Source: an uncultured Polaribacter sp. (GTDB lineage Bacteria > Bacteroidota > Bacteroidia > Flavobacteriales > Flavobacteriaceae). Taken from it: DNA of 64,000 bases. The translations under genes and the position numbers were made by a program. The notes under the pieces were generated by a model that worked only from the letters and a program-made list of their open reading frames with translations, made no database searches and was not told the origin of the DNA. How positions within the stretch are numbered: the first letter of the stretch is position 1; each line of letters opens with the position of its first letter. The stretch is taken from contig CALSOT010000006.1 of the NCBI GenBank assembly GCA_943788045.1, positions 186,001 to 250,000 of the forward strand, in the 5' to 3' direction. Positions 49,454 to 58,158 of this stretch are shown piece after piece.

Positions 49454-49969
49454 TTAAAAAAGGTTATGATATTCCTGCTTGAAGTAGGAGTAAGCCAAAG
49501 TTAATGTCTCAATGGCAATTTCCGACTTATCAGCATTGAATGCACCAACTTCCAACTCTTTTGGATAGCAATCATAAAAGGACCAAGTCATTAATATATC
49601 GTCTTTGTCTTTACCAATCAACATCACATTAAAAATTCTTCTTTCTACTGAGTACAAATTATTATCTGCAATTAAAAAATTTCTACACCACCTTCCTAAA
49701 GATGAATCTTTTTTAATCAAACCTCTCGACAGGACTAAATCTGGATAGGTAGTGGCTGCAGGTAATTTGTACTGTCTATTATTTCGTCCGCCATTGATAA
49801 CTATTGATTCACCTGCGGTTGCTTTGATCCCTGATATGGATTGAAAGTACGATTCCTCTATACCTATGATGCTATTGTTCGACATCGAAAAAACACCATC
49901 GCCTTGTGGTGACGCTGTAGAAGTTACCTTAAACCTAAATCCTAAAGCAGGGTAGTCTCTAATATCCAC
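49454..49969 (-). CDS. eCIS second tube protein / tube initiator (Afp5-like)
   Basis: A 171-residue tail-tube (gp19-type) protein. YFQSISGIKATAGESIVINGG, LVLSRGLIKKDSSLGRWC and the ending AIETLTLAYSYFKQEY fit the family. In Afp-type particles a variant tube protein forms the first ring on the baseplate. It is separated from the main tube gene by 193 bases containing a strong terminator, so it is probably transcribed less than the tube and sheath. Confidence 0.88.
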   Translation of the reverse strand: MDIRDYPALGFRFKVTSTASPQGDGVFSMSNNSIIGIEESYFQSISGIKATAGESIVINGGRNNRQYKLPAATTYPDLVLSRGLIKKDSSLGRWCRNFLIADNNLYSVERRIFNVMLIGKDKDDILMTWSFYDCYPKELEVGAFNADKSEIAIETLTLAYSYFKQEYHNLF

Positions 49970-50082
49970 TCTATTTGAAATTATTTTTATTCTTATTTCG
50001 CATCATGCGCATAACTCTAATGCCAAAACACAACACTTTCGGTTTCTTCACAGCCCTTGTTAAAGATGAAATTATGCATACT

Positions 50083-50126
50083 AAAAACAGGCTTGAAATA
50101 GTATAAAACACATCAAGCCTGTTTTT
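50083..50126 (-). terminator. Terminator between the tube gene and the baseplate genes
   Basis: AAAAACAGGCTTGA (50083-50096) and TCAAGCCTGTTTTT (50113-50126) form a perfect 14-bp stem with a 16-base loop, and a TTTTTA run on the minus-strand side. It lies 37 bases after the tube stop codon. It could end or reduce transcription, so that tube and sheath, needed in hundreds of copies, are made in excess of the baseplate. Some readthrough or a downstream promoter must exist. Confidence 0.88.
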
Positions 50127-50162
50127 AATTAGGATAACTTATAGCAAATTTCAATAACCTAT

Positions 50163-50633
50163 CTATGCAACTTCTTGCTTCATACCTTCGTGAGCAAAAA
50201 CAATTGTTTCGATTCCTGCTTCTGAAGATTGTGAATTCAATTCAGTTGGTGTAACCTTCTGAGGAAATGCATTGGTAAGTGTCCATGTCATTCTAGGCGC
50301 ATTGGTCTCGTCTAGTAATCGTATTACTACAGTAACTCTTTTGTACGTGTTAAGCTTCACTTGATCCATCCATTCATAGAATACATTATCGTTAGCAAAA
50401 ACGCCTTTTTTGAGGGTTACATCGCCATACTTCTTGAGTCCTGGCATTTTGATTGTTGAAAAACTCTGACTATTCCCATGACGGTATTCTATCACTTCAG
50501 TTTCAACATCTAGACCACTCACTTCTTGAAATGCAATATCTGTTACATCTCCAATATCAACAGAAAAATAAAACTTTGGTAATGGCCAAAATTTATCTTG
50601 AACGTCCCCTGGACCTACTACTGGTGCTGCCAT
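50163..50633 (-). CDS. eCIS inner tube protein (Afp1-like)
   Basis: A 156-residue tail-tube protein of the gp19 family, hexameric rings of which form the injected tube. It opens with a short flexible N-terminus, then WPLPKFYFSVDIGDVTDIAFQEVSGLD (here split: FYFSVDIG, FQEVSGLD), VTLKKGVFANDN, VIRLLDETN and the ending GIETIVFAHEGMKQEVA; all are family motifs. Normal length. The sheath gene is 24 bases upstream. A strong terminator follows. Confidence 0.95.
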   Translation of the reverse strand: MAAPVVGPGDVQDKFWPLPKFYFSVDIGDVTDIAFQEVSGLDVETEVIEYRHGNSQSFSTIKMPGLKKYGDVTLKKGVFANDNVFYEWMDQVKLNTYKRVTVVIRLLDETNAPRMTWTLTNAFPQKVTPTELNSQSSEAGIETIVFAHEGMKQEVA

Positions 50634-50656
50634 ATTATATTTTTTTTAGTTAGATT

Positions 50657-52159
50657 TTAAGATTTTTGTTGTTGCTGCTCGAAAGTAATTACAATAAACT
50701 CTGCAGGTCTTGTAATTGCTAATTTCACAGACATCTTTAACGTACCGTCTAGAATATCGTTTGGAGTCATTGTAGTTCCCAAACCAATAGAGACTTCAAA
50801 AGCTTCTTCCGGCGAAGCCCCTGCTAAAAGTCCCGATTGCCATTGATTGCTCAAGAAATTCGTAACGGTCGCCTTCAGGGTAGACCATGTGGTAGAATTA
50901 TTTGGTGAAAACACAAATGCCTCCGACGCAAATTTGATACTTTGCTCAAGGAAAGTCATGGTTCTTCTTACACTAATGTACTTGTATTCTTGTGAATTAC
51001 CTTCGAGAGTTCTTGCTCCCCAAACCAATACACCTTTACCAGAAAAACTTCGAATTGCGTTGATCGCCTTACCATTTAAAGGCAAGTTTAGATCTTCCTG
51101 ATTGTCGTTATTTATGTTTACTGAAGGTGCGATTACCGATCCCAGACTTATATTTGCTGGAGATTTCGCAACACTCACCACATTATCACACATGGTATAT
51201 GCTCCAGCCATCGCTGCACTTGGAGGCATCAAGTTCATCATGTCTCCCATATCTTCCATAATGGAATTGATTTTAGGCGACACTACCGTTAGTGTAGCAT
51301 GAAGTGTTTTGATCAAATCTGCATCAGTGGTGTCTAAAATTTTATTAATTTCAGCCTTGATCCCCTCTGCTCTTGCTTCCGAAATATTATCCGCCGCTAA
51401 GTTTGCGTCTACTTCAGCCGAAAGAATTGCAACCAAATCTTCTGGATTGTCAATTAATGAATAATCTAATTCAGAAGACTTTACAATCGCGGTATTCAAA
51501 TAAGGATAGTAGGCAGCCCCCCATTGCAGGAAGTTTGAACCCACACCTTCTCTAAATTTATTCACAACATCTTCATCATCAAAAGTTCTCTCCTGGAAAC
51601 CATTGTATACATCCAAAATAGCAAATCTATTTTTCATTTTATACCCACAATGAGACAACATTGCCCCTTGGATAGAATAGCAATCCGCCTCTGAGAGCAA
51701 AACAGCCTCCGGAATCACTAAAATAGTAGGCTCTAAATCTTTTTCAAGAGCCAATAAACCACCTCCACTGGGGTCATTTAATTTCGCTGCATCAATTTTG
51801 TCATTGTAATCTCCAACTGAAACGATGAAACAATCCGCTCCGCCATTGGCAAAAAATAAACGAATAGAATCATACAAGAGAAAACGAGTCCCCTCTACAA
51901 AAGATAACTTAAATCCTACAGAAGAAGTATCATCTGCCTCAATGTTAAACTTTGTTTTTGGTGCGCCTCCAAACAATTCAACGAATTGCCCAAATGATGA
52001 AATTTTTGTTGGTTTATTCATTAAAGATTTTGAGCCTCTATTGGCTTTTTCAGTGTAACCAACGAAAGCAGGAAGTGCTGTCTGAACTGGTACAACTGAA
52101 GTGCCCAAGGAGCTTTTTTCTTCAATGTAAACCCCCGGTGTTGCCAAGGTTGTTGCCAT
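50657..52159 (-). CDS. eCIS contractile sheath protein (Afp2/3-like)
   Basis: A 500-residue contractile sheath subunit. The N-terminus TPGVYIEEKSSLGTSVVPVQ and FVGYTEKA, the central domain insertion, and the C-terminal region VWGARTLEGNSQEYKYISVRR (positions about 375-395), SNQWQSGLLAGASPEEAF and VKLAITRPAEFIVITFEQ are the conserved tail-sheath pattern. The N- and C-terminal strands form the interlocked mesh in related sheaths. Only one sheath gene is present, unlike the two or three of Afp and PVC. A 93-base gap upstream leaves room for a separate promoter, but I find no clear TAnnTTTG box there. Confidence 0.96.
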   Translation of the reverse strand: MATTLATPGVYIEEKSSLGTSVVPVQTALPAFVGYTEKANRGSKSLMNKPTKISSFGQFVELFGGAPKTKFNIEADDTSSVGFKLSFVEGTRFLLYDSIRLFFANGGADCFIVSVGDYNDKIDAAKLNDPSGGGLLALEKDLEPTILVIPEAVLLSEADCYSIQGAMLSHCGYKMKNRFAILDVYNGFQERTFDDEDVVNKFREGVGSNFLQWGAAYYPYLNTAIVKSSELDYSLIDNPEDLVAILSAEVDANLAADNISEARAEGIKAEINKILDTTDADLIKTLHATLTVVSPKINSIMEDMGDMMNLMPPSAAMAGAYTMCDNVVSVAKSPANISLGSVIAPSVNINNDNQEDLNLPLNGKAINAIRSFSGKGVLVWGARTLEGNSQEYKYISVRRTMTFLEQSIKFASEAFVFSPNNSTTWSTLKATVTNFLSNQWQSGLLAGASPEEAFEVSIGLGTTMTPNDILDGTLKMSVKLAITRPAEFIVITFEQQQQKS

Positions 52160-52252
52160 AAAATTATAAAAATTAGTAGTTCATATAGTTGTAAATATAT
52201 AACAAAAAAATATGATATTCACCTTAAAAATAAAATTTTATAGAATATTTAC

Positions 52253-53089
52253 TCAGATTTTAACGAAAACATCATTAAAAAACGAATTTTTATCTTCGTC
52301 AAAATTTATCGTGTTTGGCCTGGGATACGGGAGAAAAACTGAAAAATAGGTAAGAAAATCATCATCCTTTTTTAAATATAATTTGGAGGAATAATTCTGT
52401 GAAACAAGAACCGAATCTTCAAGCACAAAATAATAAACTAAAGTTCCGTTAGCCAAAACTCGAGTATCATATTTCTTCATTTTAAAAGAATTCTGCTCGT
52501 CTGTAATGAAATATTTTTCAAAATCAACTATGGGTTCCGTCGAATAAAAATTATACCTAAATTTCACTTCCCTCGCGGCAAAATGAATCGAATACTTCAA
52601 TTCATCAAGAGTTTTCCCCGCGCTTACACTTCCGAAAAACTGATTTTTAGAATTTAAACTTAGGTAGATTTCTCCAAAAAGACCATCTTCATCCGTGTTT
52701 TGAATATTTTTTTCATCAACATACTCCTCAGGATGCAACTTTTCACTAGACAAGTCCTGTGTATTTTGAAAAACAAATTTCTGATTATTTGAATACGGAA
52801 TGTCTGTAATGTTCAAAAAAGCCGCATTCTTAAGCTTGAAAACAAACTTAAGTTTTAACGCTCCCGCAAAACTATCAGCTTCAAATTTAGCATCCTTTTT
52901 GGTAATCAATGCAAATCCATTGTCGATAGCCCTAATGAGAATTCCATAACTTTGAAGCAAAGTACTAGTCTCTTGATCTATCACAACTTCTAGGTCTCTC
53001 AGCAGATTATCCTTGTAATAACTGTGATAAATGTTCACACTCACAAATTGAGAAAAATTAGAAACATAAGTATAGTTGTTTTTTATCAT
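52253..53089 (-). CDS. Unrecognised eCIS-associated protein (278 residues)
   Basis: A 278-residue, beta-rich soluble protein without signal peptide or membrane segment; I do not recognise the family. It begins with a beta segment around TYVSNFSQFVSVNIYHSYYK and contains several Tyr/Phe-rich strands (REVKFRYNFYST, LVYYFVLED). It sits between DUF4255 and the sheath, so it is probably structural: a cap adaptor, a tube plug, or a protein acting with the terminator ring. The spacing is 40 bases after DUF4255 and 93 before the sheath. Confidence 0.6.
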   Translation of the reverse strand: MIKNNYTYVSNFSQFVSVNIYHSYYKDNLLRDLEVVIDQETSTLLQSYGILIRAIDNGFALITKKDAKFEADSFAGALKLKFVFKLKNAAFLNITDIPYSNNQKFVFQNTQDLSSEKLHPEEYVDEKNIQNTDEDGLFGEIYLSLNSKNQFFGSVSAGKTLDELKYSIHFAAREVKFRYNFYSTEPIVDFEKYFITDEQNSFKMKKYDTRVLANGTLVYYFVLEDSVLVSQNYSSKLYLKKDDDFLTYFSVFLPYPRPNTINFDEDKNSFFNDVFVKI

Positions 53090-53129
53090 TTGGAGATTTT
53101 TTTAGTTTTTGCTGTTTGCCCTTCAATAA

Positions 53130-53762
53130 TTACTCTTCTTTATCATCTATCAAACCTAGGAGTTTGCCGGCATTTTTAGAGATCATTTCTCCATCTATTA
53201 AGGGCCTCGCCCTTTTCTTTGAAGCAACACCAAGAATCCTAGGAACATCCTCAGAAATCATTTCCCCATTAAACAACACGTGTTTCAGTTTATAACAAAC
53301 AGAAGGCACATAATTTGCTCCGATATTCCCCCACAACTTATTTACCTCCTCTATTGATATATTGAATAATTCTGCATAGATTTTATTTCCATTTAAAGGC
53401 AATCCCGGAGTGTTTGAATCTTCAAACATATTATTGTTTTGAAAAAACTCAATAACCAATGAAACATACCTTAGCGCTTCTACATAATTAAAATTTGGAA
53501 AATATGCTGAAAACATGACATGGAGATTTATTTTAATCGGTGGATTAGCACCTGAGTTAAATTTCGTTCCAGCATTTTTGGAAATCTTCTCTTCTTCTAT
53601 ATGTAGTAAGAAAATCGAAATTTTATTTTCAATATCTTGATTAAGATTCCCTTTAATATCTACAAGGCTACTAACGATTACGGTATCATCTCGAATAGAT
53701 AATTTATTCTGAACAAACTCATTGAGTTTTGAGGCAATCGAAGTAATTACATTGTGTATCAT
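53130..53762 (-). CDS. DUF4255 eCIS tail-terminator/cap protein (Afp16-like)
   Basis: A 210-residue DUF4255 protein. The opening IHNVITSIASKLNEFV and INLHVMFSAYFPNFNYVEALRYVSLVIEFFQNN (pieces: INLHVMFSAYF, EALRYVSLVIEFFQ) are the family core, which in Afp16/Pvc16 forms the hexameric ring that ends the tube and sheath. The C-terminal part carries the repeat LIDGEMISKNAGKLLG versus LFNGEMISEDVPRILG, a short internal duplication. It lies at the 5' end of the structural block, with the two-TM small protein 9 bases upstream. Confidence 0.88.
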   Translation of the reverse strand: MIHNVITSIASKLNEFVQNKLSIRDDTVIVSSLVDIKGNLNQDIENKISIFLLHIEEEKISKNAGTKFNSGANPPIKINLHVMFSAYFPNFNYVEALRYVSLVIEFFQNNNMFEDSNTPGLPLNGNKIYAELFNISIEEVNKLWGNIGANYVPSVCYKLKHVLFNGEMISEDVPRILGVASKKRARPLIDGEMISKNAGKLLGLIDDKEE

Positions 53763-53771
53763 GAAATATCT

Positions 53772-54002
53772 TTATAAATAATTTTTAACTGCTTTTACTA
53801 TTAGCCTGAAAATATAAATACTAATTAAAGAAACAAAACAGCCAATAATATAAAGTTGCACTGTAAATATTTTTTCAATTGAATTTAAATTTTCTGCTTC
53901 AGACGTCAGTCGCAATAGCCCTAAAAAAACAAAGGACAAGAATAGCGATATTACAGATCCTATCACAAACCAAAACAATTCTCTCACAAATATACGTTTC
54001 AT
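53772..54002 (-). CDS. Small two-TM membrane protein
   Basis: A 76-residue protein with two predicted membrane helices (about 10-32 and 48-70) joined by a short loop; no family recognised. It is packed between the GH18-like glycosidase (5 bases) and DUF4255 (9 bases), so it is a genuine operon member. Size and topology are holin-like, but no homology is visible and nothing shows pore formation. It may instead anchor the particle or partner the membrane-bound glycosidase. Confidence 0.65.
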   Translation of the reverse strand: MKRIFVRELFWFVIGSVISLFLSFVFLGLLRLTSEAENLNSIEKIFTVQLYIIGCFVSLISIYIFRLIVKAVKNYL

Positions 54003-54007
54003 AATTT

Positions 54008-55786
54008 TTAGGGTCTTTTTATGGGTTTCAATTTAATTTTATAGGCAAAAAACAATGTCAATATCCCAACAAAAAACGAAATATAATACTTCCATTCGTA
54101 TTTAATAAATACATCTATCATCGGCAAATAGGTATTCAAAAAAGAATAAACAACCATGGTAATTGGAATCAATAACACAAAAGATACAGCAACAAATGAC
54201 ACCAATACCAACTGATCTTTTATGATAGAATCTCGAACTCTCCAATCAAACAGCAATACGAGAAATGCCAAGACCACCGTCAGCAAAAAAAAGATGGCTA
54301 TTGCACTAAATAAATTTTTATTTTTCAAGAGGTATTCCGAAAATCTTACCGGGTAGCCTTCCGCCTCCCTTATGGGGTTTTTCACTATTTTTTTATCCGT
54401 AGAAAACTTGTCTTCTATGACATCCCATAAATCATTATACCCATTGTCATACCCTAAGGCCCAAATACCAATCCCTTTCAATTTTTTGCTCAAGGCAAAA
54501 TCATATTTCTTGCCTAATGTATAATCATCATCAAACCAAATCTCTTGTGTTGAACCATCGTCAAATGTAATACTGTAATAATTTGTCAAACTTTTATCGT
54601 TTGTAAAAGCATTCACATTCACGTCTTCATTGTCAATGTATTTTTTTCTAATCTCAGCATAGGTAAGCGGCTTATCATATGAACTCTTATTGTACACCGC
54701 CCCTCCATCTTGCTCAAGTTCTCCTTTCCACAAACTTCCATAATAAGGAAGTGCCAAAATGGTGTTCTCGGGCTTCAATCCTTTGTCCAAATAATACGCC
54801 AGTGTTGTGGAAAGACTTAAAGACGAATTCTCCACAGATCTGAGAGGAGCCACTGCGCCCTGAGCCTGCGGTCCAATATGATAGTCATAGCCCATGATTA
54901 CAAATAAATCTGTAAATAATTGCAACTCTTTAACATCAATAATATCTCGATTATTTACGGCGGGTAACGTCATTGATAAATAAAAGGTTTTTCCTTCCTT
55001 GGCATAGATGTTATCAAAACTTTCTCTAAAATATCGAACGAACCTGTTGAACTTTTCTCTTTTGAAATACGAAATACCTTCGAAATTCAAGTCAACTCCG
55101 TCTGCATCTCTCTCTAAAAGAAGATCGGTTAAGGTTTCAACAAGAACCCCCCACCTATCTTTATTCTCTAAAAAAGTATCATTATTCTCAAATCCGTGGC
55201 AAGAAACCGTTAATAAGACCCGCGTATTTTTGACCTTTGCAGAATCAATCATGGCGGTTGTTTTCCATTCTTCGATCTGCGCTGGGTTTGCATACCCCCC
55301 TGTGACAGGATCTACCTTATACGAAAAATAAGCAACGGTAGAAAGCAACTCAAAAGGGTAATTTTTCCATTTTGACCCCATCCAATAAGGATGCCATCCA
55401 AAAACCTCATTGTTTTGTTTGATGGTTTTGTAATTTTTATTCTTGACATAATATACCTTTTGCACTGAATCCCAAGTGAAGTTATCACTTCTTATTTGAT
55501 CTCCTTTTGGGTTTATCACATCAAACAAATACCCATAATTATTGAGCATGTTTTTTTGCTTCATCGTCAAGTAAGCACCAGAGTCATCAGAATCTGAAAC
55601 CTCTCCTGATTCGTCTTTGGATTTTTTATCCCCTAATCCAATTCCCTTTTTTAGCTCATTTTGCAATCGCTTCATGTACCTAAACTCCGTTTGTGTTCTT
55701 CGAACACTACTTTTCAGCTTCACCGCTTCTCGACATGAAGTGAAAAGAAACAAAAAGATGCCAAATATGATAAAATTTTTATTCAT
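54008..55786 (-). CDS. GH18-like glycosidase, lipoprotein with three C-terminal membrane helices
   Basis: A 592-residue envelope protein. The N-terminal signal ends FLFTSC (Cys18), suggesting lipidation. Residues about 125-465 form a GH18-type TIM barrel: FGWHPYW (129-135), the catalytic motif DGVDLNFEG at 229-237 with acid/base Glu236, VIMGYDYH, and a distal ALGYDNGYNDLW. The motif is closest to the YaaH/SleL group that acts on peptidoglycan amino-sugars, though chitin-type substrates are possible. After it come three membrane helices (about 495-590). It overlaps the preceding lipoprotein gene by 8 bases. Placed in an eCIS operon, it may remodel the cell wall for particle release or passage. 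Confidence 0.8.
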   Translation of the reverse strand: MNKNFIIFGIFLFLFTSCREAVKLKSSVRRTQTEFRYMKRLQNELKKGIGLGDKKSKDESGEVSDSDDSGAYLTMKQKNMLNNYGYLFDVINPKGDQIRSDNFTWDSVQKVYYVKNKNYKTIKQNNEVFGWHPYWMGSKWKNYPFELLSTVAYFSYKVDPVTGGYANPAQIEEWKTTAMIDSAKVKNTRVLLTVSCHGFENNDTFLENKDRWGVLVETLTDLLLERDADGVDLNFEGISYFKREKFNRFVRYFRESFDNIYAKEGKTFYLSMTLPAVNNRDIIDVKELQLFTDLFVIMGYDYHIGPQAQGAVAPLRSVENSSLSLSTTLAYYLDKGLKPENTILALPYYGSLWKGELEQDGGAVYNKSSYDKPLTYAEIRKKYIDNEDVNVNAFTNDKSLTNYYSITFDDGSTQEIWFDDDYTLGKKYDFALSKKLKGIGIWALGYDNGYNDLWDVIEDKFSTDKKIVKNPIREAEGYPVRFSEYLLKNKNLFSAIAIFFLLTVVLAFLVLLFDWRVRDSIIKDQLVLVSFVAVSFVLLIPITMVVYSFLNTYLPMIDVFIKYEWKYYISFFVGILTLFFAYKIKLKPIKRP

Positions 55787-57053
55787 CCTTCAAGAGTGTT
55801 ATGTGAATGTAATCTTTGTAAGCAACCATATCCTTCATGATTTCATTTTTAATTTTTGTTAATCCAACCGCAACTAAATTATAACTAACATCGTACTCAT
55901 AGAGCGTGGAATTATTAGTGAAATATACTTCTGCTTTTTTAATATTTTTTGTTGTAAAAGCATCACTCTTATAAAAAGCAAAATTGGATGCATAATTATA
56001 ACTCCTTGCATCTAAACTTTGATTTTTTATCAACAGTTCAACATCATTATTTTCATTGACATCTAATTCAACAGGCCTCAACACCTTACGAAGTTCATTT
56101 TTTGCAAAAATCAGTAAGGGATTTTCCTTAGCTGCCATTTCTTGAAATTGCGCTATGGAAGCTTTGTCGAGCCCAATCCAATAGCCCCATCCAATTAAAT
56201 GGTCAAACCCAGCTATATTTAAATTAAAAACTTGCTGATAACTTCTTGTCAGATCTAACCTCGGACCCAATGTGAAATTTTTACTATCCATTACTTTATA
56301 GATGGTATCATTAATCTCTTCTACAAAGGGCTTCGAAGTAACGATTGTATCCTGTTTAATTTCAGCTTTTAATTTTAACTCAGGAACGATTTTTTTTATT
56401 ACTATTTTTAATTTGGACTTAAATAGTCCTCTGTTCTTAATAAAATTATCATTCGAAATATTGACAGTTAGTATATTATCCGCAACAATTTTTATCTTTC
56501 CTTTAACGCTTTGTTTCTTTTTTAAATTATTTTTGACAAACCTAATTTCACCTCCTTCAAGAATGCTAATTTCTTTGAGAGCATTCGCCTTGGTATTGGT
56601 TATTTCATAAAAAATAAAATCGTCTTTTTTAACATTAAACTCATAACTTTTAACCTCTCCTTTTGTGGGAGAATTAACATATAGATTGGTGAGATAAAGC
56701 GTGTCTTTTTTAACGCCAGATTTTAAATGTTTTACTAAAAAAGATTCGAATGTATTTATTTTTAAACTCCCAGTCTCCACCAATACTGCCCTCAAACTAT
56801 CAATATACGTTTGCGTATAATAGTCCGATAAGTTTACATCTGGATTTGGCAACATATAGTTCTTCAATTTATTCTTTACACCCTCTGAGAGCGCTCCTAA
56901 ATCACTCGACAAGTCCTCAACAAAACTTGTTTGAGCAGTACCTAATTGATCTGGCCCGTCTTTTGATTGTAACCCCATTATGGCATTGCATGCTGACAAA
57001 GACAAAACGGCAAAAGCTCCAACAATATAAGAGAATACTCTGACTTTATTCAT
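55779..57053 (-). CDS. Putative lipoprotein of the eCIS operon
   Basis: A 424-residue protein with signal peptide VLSLSAC (lipidated Cys22) and a helical/beta body; the family is not recognised. It has no membrane helix other than the signal. Its stop overlaps the start of the GH18-like gene, and the DUF4407 gene ends 4 bases upstream. It is therefore likely part of one envelope module with these two. The frequent Lys and Asn and the repeated VKxxLKxY segments do not suggest an enzyme. Confidence 0.7.
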   Translation of the reverse strand: MNKVRVFSYIVGAFAVLSLSACNAIMGLQSKDGPDQLGTAQTSFVEDLSSDLGALSEGVKNKLKNYMLPNPDVNLSDYYTQTYIDSLRAVLVETGSLKINTFESFLVKHLKSGVKKDTLYLTNLYVNSPTKGEVKSYEFNVKKDDFIFYEITNTKANALKEISILEGGEIRFVKNNLKKKQSVKGKIKIVADNILTVNISNDNFIKNRGLFKSKLKIVIKKIVPELKLKAEIKQDTIVTSKPFVEEINDTIYKVMDSKNFTLGPRLDLTRSYQQVFNLNIAGFDHLIGWGYWIGLDKASIAQFQEMAAKENPLLIFAKNELRKVLRPVELDVNENNDVELLIKNQSLDARSYNYASNFAFYKSDAFTTKNIKKAEVYFTNNSTLYEYDVSYNLVAVGLTKIKNEIMKDMVAYKDYIHITLLKDE

Positions 57054-57057
57054 GCGA

Positions 57058-58158
57058 TTATGCTTTAAAGTTTTTATTATCTAATGCCTGCCTCAATTTA
57101 TCATAACGTGCAACGGCCTCTTCTTTTATTCTGTTTCTCATTTCAGATTCTTTCGATTTTAACTCAACATTCATAGACATTTCAATGAGCTTTCTATTTC
57201 TCAACCTTTCATGTTTGTGGGTATCTAATTGCTTTAAATAAGAGGCCTCAAATTGAATTTCATATTCTAAAACTAAATTATCGTAAGGCCCTTTTTCTGA
57301 GAGTAATTTTGTAAATATTGGGGCTGTCTCTATCATGATAAAAATAAAAAAAATAAAAAAAGAAGAAAATTTATCTATTTGGTTAAGTGCTCTTATTTGA
57401 TCAAACAAACCATAAGAATTGGCTAAAAGTATTGCCTCTTCTTTTGCAATAAGCTCTTGAATACTCTTTTTTTCAATATTGAATTGCTTCATGATTACAT
57501 CTCTTTTTTGTCTTTCTTGATCCAACTCTAATAGAAATAACTCATACCTCTCCTTTCTACTGCGACATTCTTTACCGTAACCTTTTATTTTTGTCCCGCA
57601 AGTACCGGTGCATTCACACTTGTATTCTTCATAATACTTATCTCTCAAAAGCAGTTTCTCTTGAAAATTTGATCTTAAAACCTCTTTCTTTTTCTCAATA
57701 CGTTGAAAATTAGCACTGTACTTTTGACGAATATTGTCGGATAACGTTATTTTTTCTTGGCTTAAAAATGTTGCAATTTCACTCTTAAATAATTGAATCT
57801 CTAGAGGTTTTGATATCACCATCGCAATAAGAATTGCTATAAATAACCTTGGAATCGATTTCATGAATCCTTTTATTTTACTATCATTAACCCTCATAGA
57901 AGATACAATAAATCTATCGAGATTAAAAATAATACTACCCCAAAGCAAGGCCAAAGAAACTGCCAGATAATCCGAACTAAAGATGAGTTTGAACGCAAAG
58001 TAGGATGACAAAACAGACAAAATTGCTGTAAAAACAATTGTCAGACCGATACTCGCATGCTTATTGACTTCAAAGCGAGGGCATTTTTTAATCAACTCTA
58101 ATGTGGCTCCAGAAGAGAAAAGTAAAAACCTTGTTATCATGGAAAATCGCTCACTCAT
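57058..58158 (-). CDS. DUF4407 membrane protein
   Basis: A 366-residue DUF4407 protein. The N-terminal half has membrane helices about 35-55, 60-80 and 100-120 with the family pattern FLLFSSGATLELIKKCP and LLWGSIIFNLDRFIVSSMR. A long charged coiled region (about 145-250, with several Cys: CECTGTCGTKIKGYGKEC) lies outside the membrane, and a fourth helix (about 265-285) is followed by a helical C-terminus. DUF4407 proteins are common in Bacteroidota and are often fused or linked to secretion or signalling genes; their function is unknown. The start overlaps the preceding stop by 4 bases (ATGA). Confidence 0.82.
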   Translation of the reverse strand: MSERFSMITRFLLFSSGATLELIKKCPRFEVNKHASIGLTIVFTAILSVLSSYFAFKLIFSSDYLAVSLALLWGSIIFNLDRFIVSSMRVNDSKIKGFMKSIPRLFIAILIAMVISKPLEIQLFKSEIATFLSQEKITLSDNIRQKYSANFQRIEKKKEVLRSNFQEKLLLRDKYYEEYKCECTGTCGTKIKGYGKECRSRKERYELFLLELDQERQKRDVIMKQFNIEKKSIQELIAKEEAILLANSYGLFDQIRALNQIDKFSSFFIFFIFIMIETAPIFTKLLSEKGPYDNLVLEYEIQFEASYLKQLDTHKHERLRNRKLIEMSMNVELKSKESEMRNRIKEEAVARYDKLRQALDNKNFKA

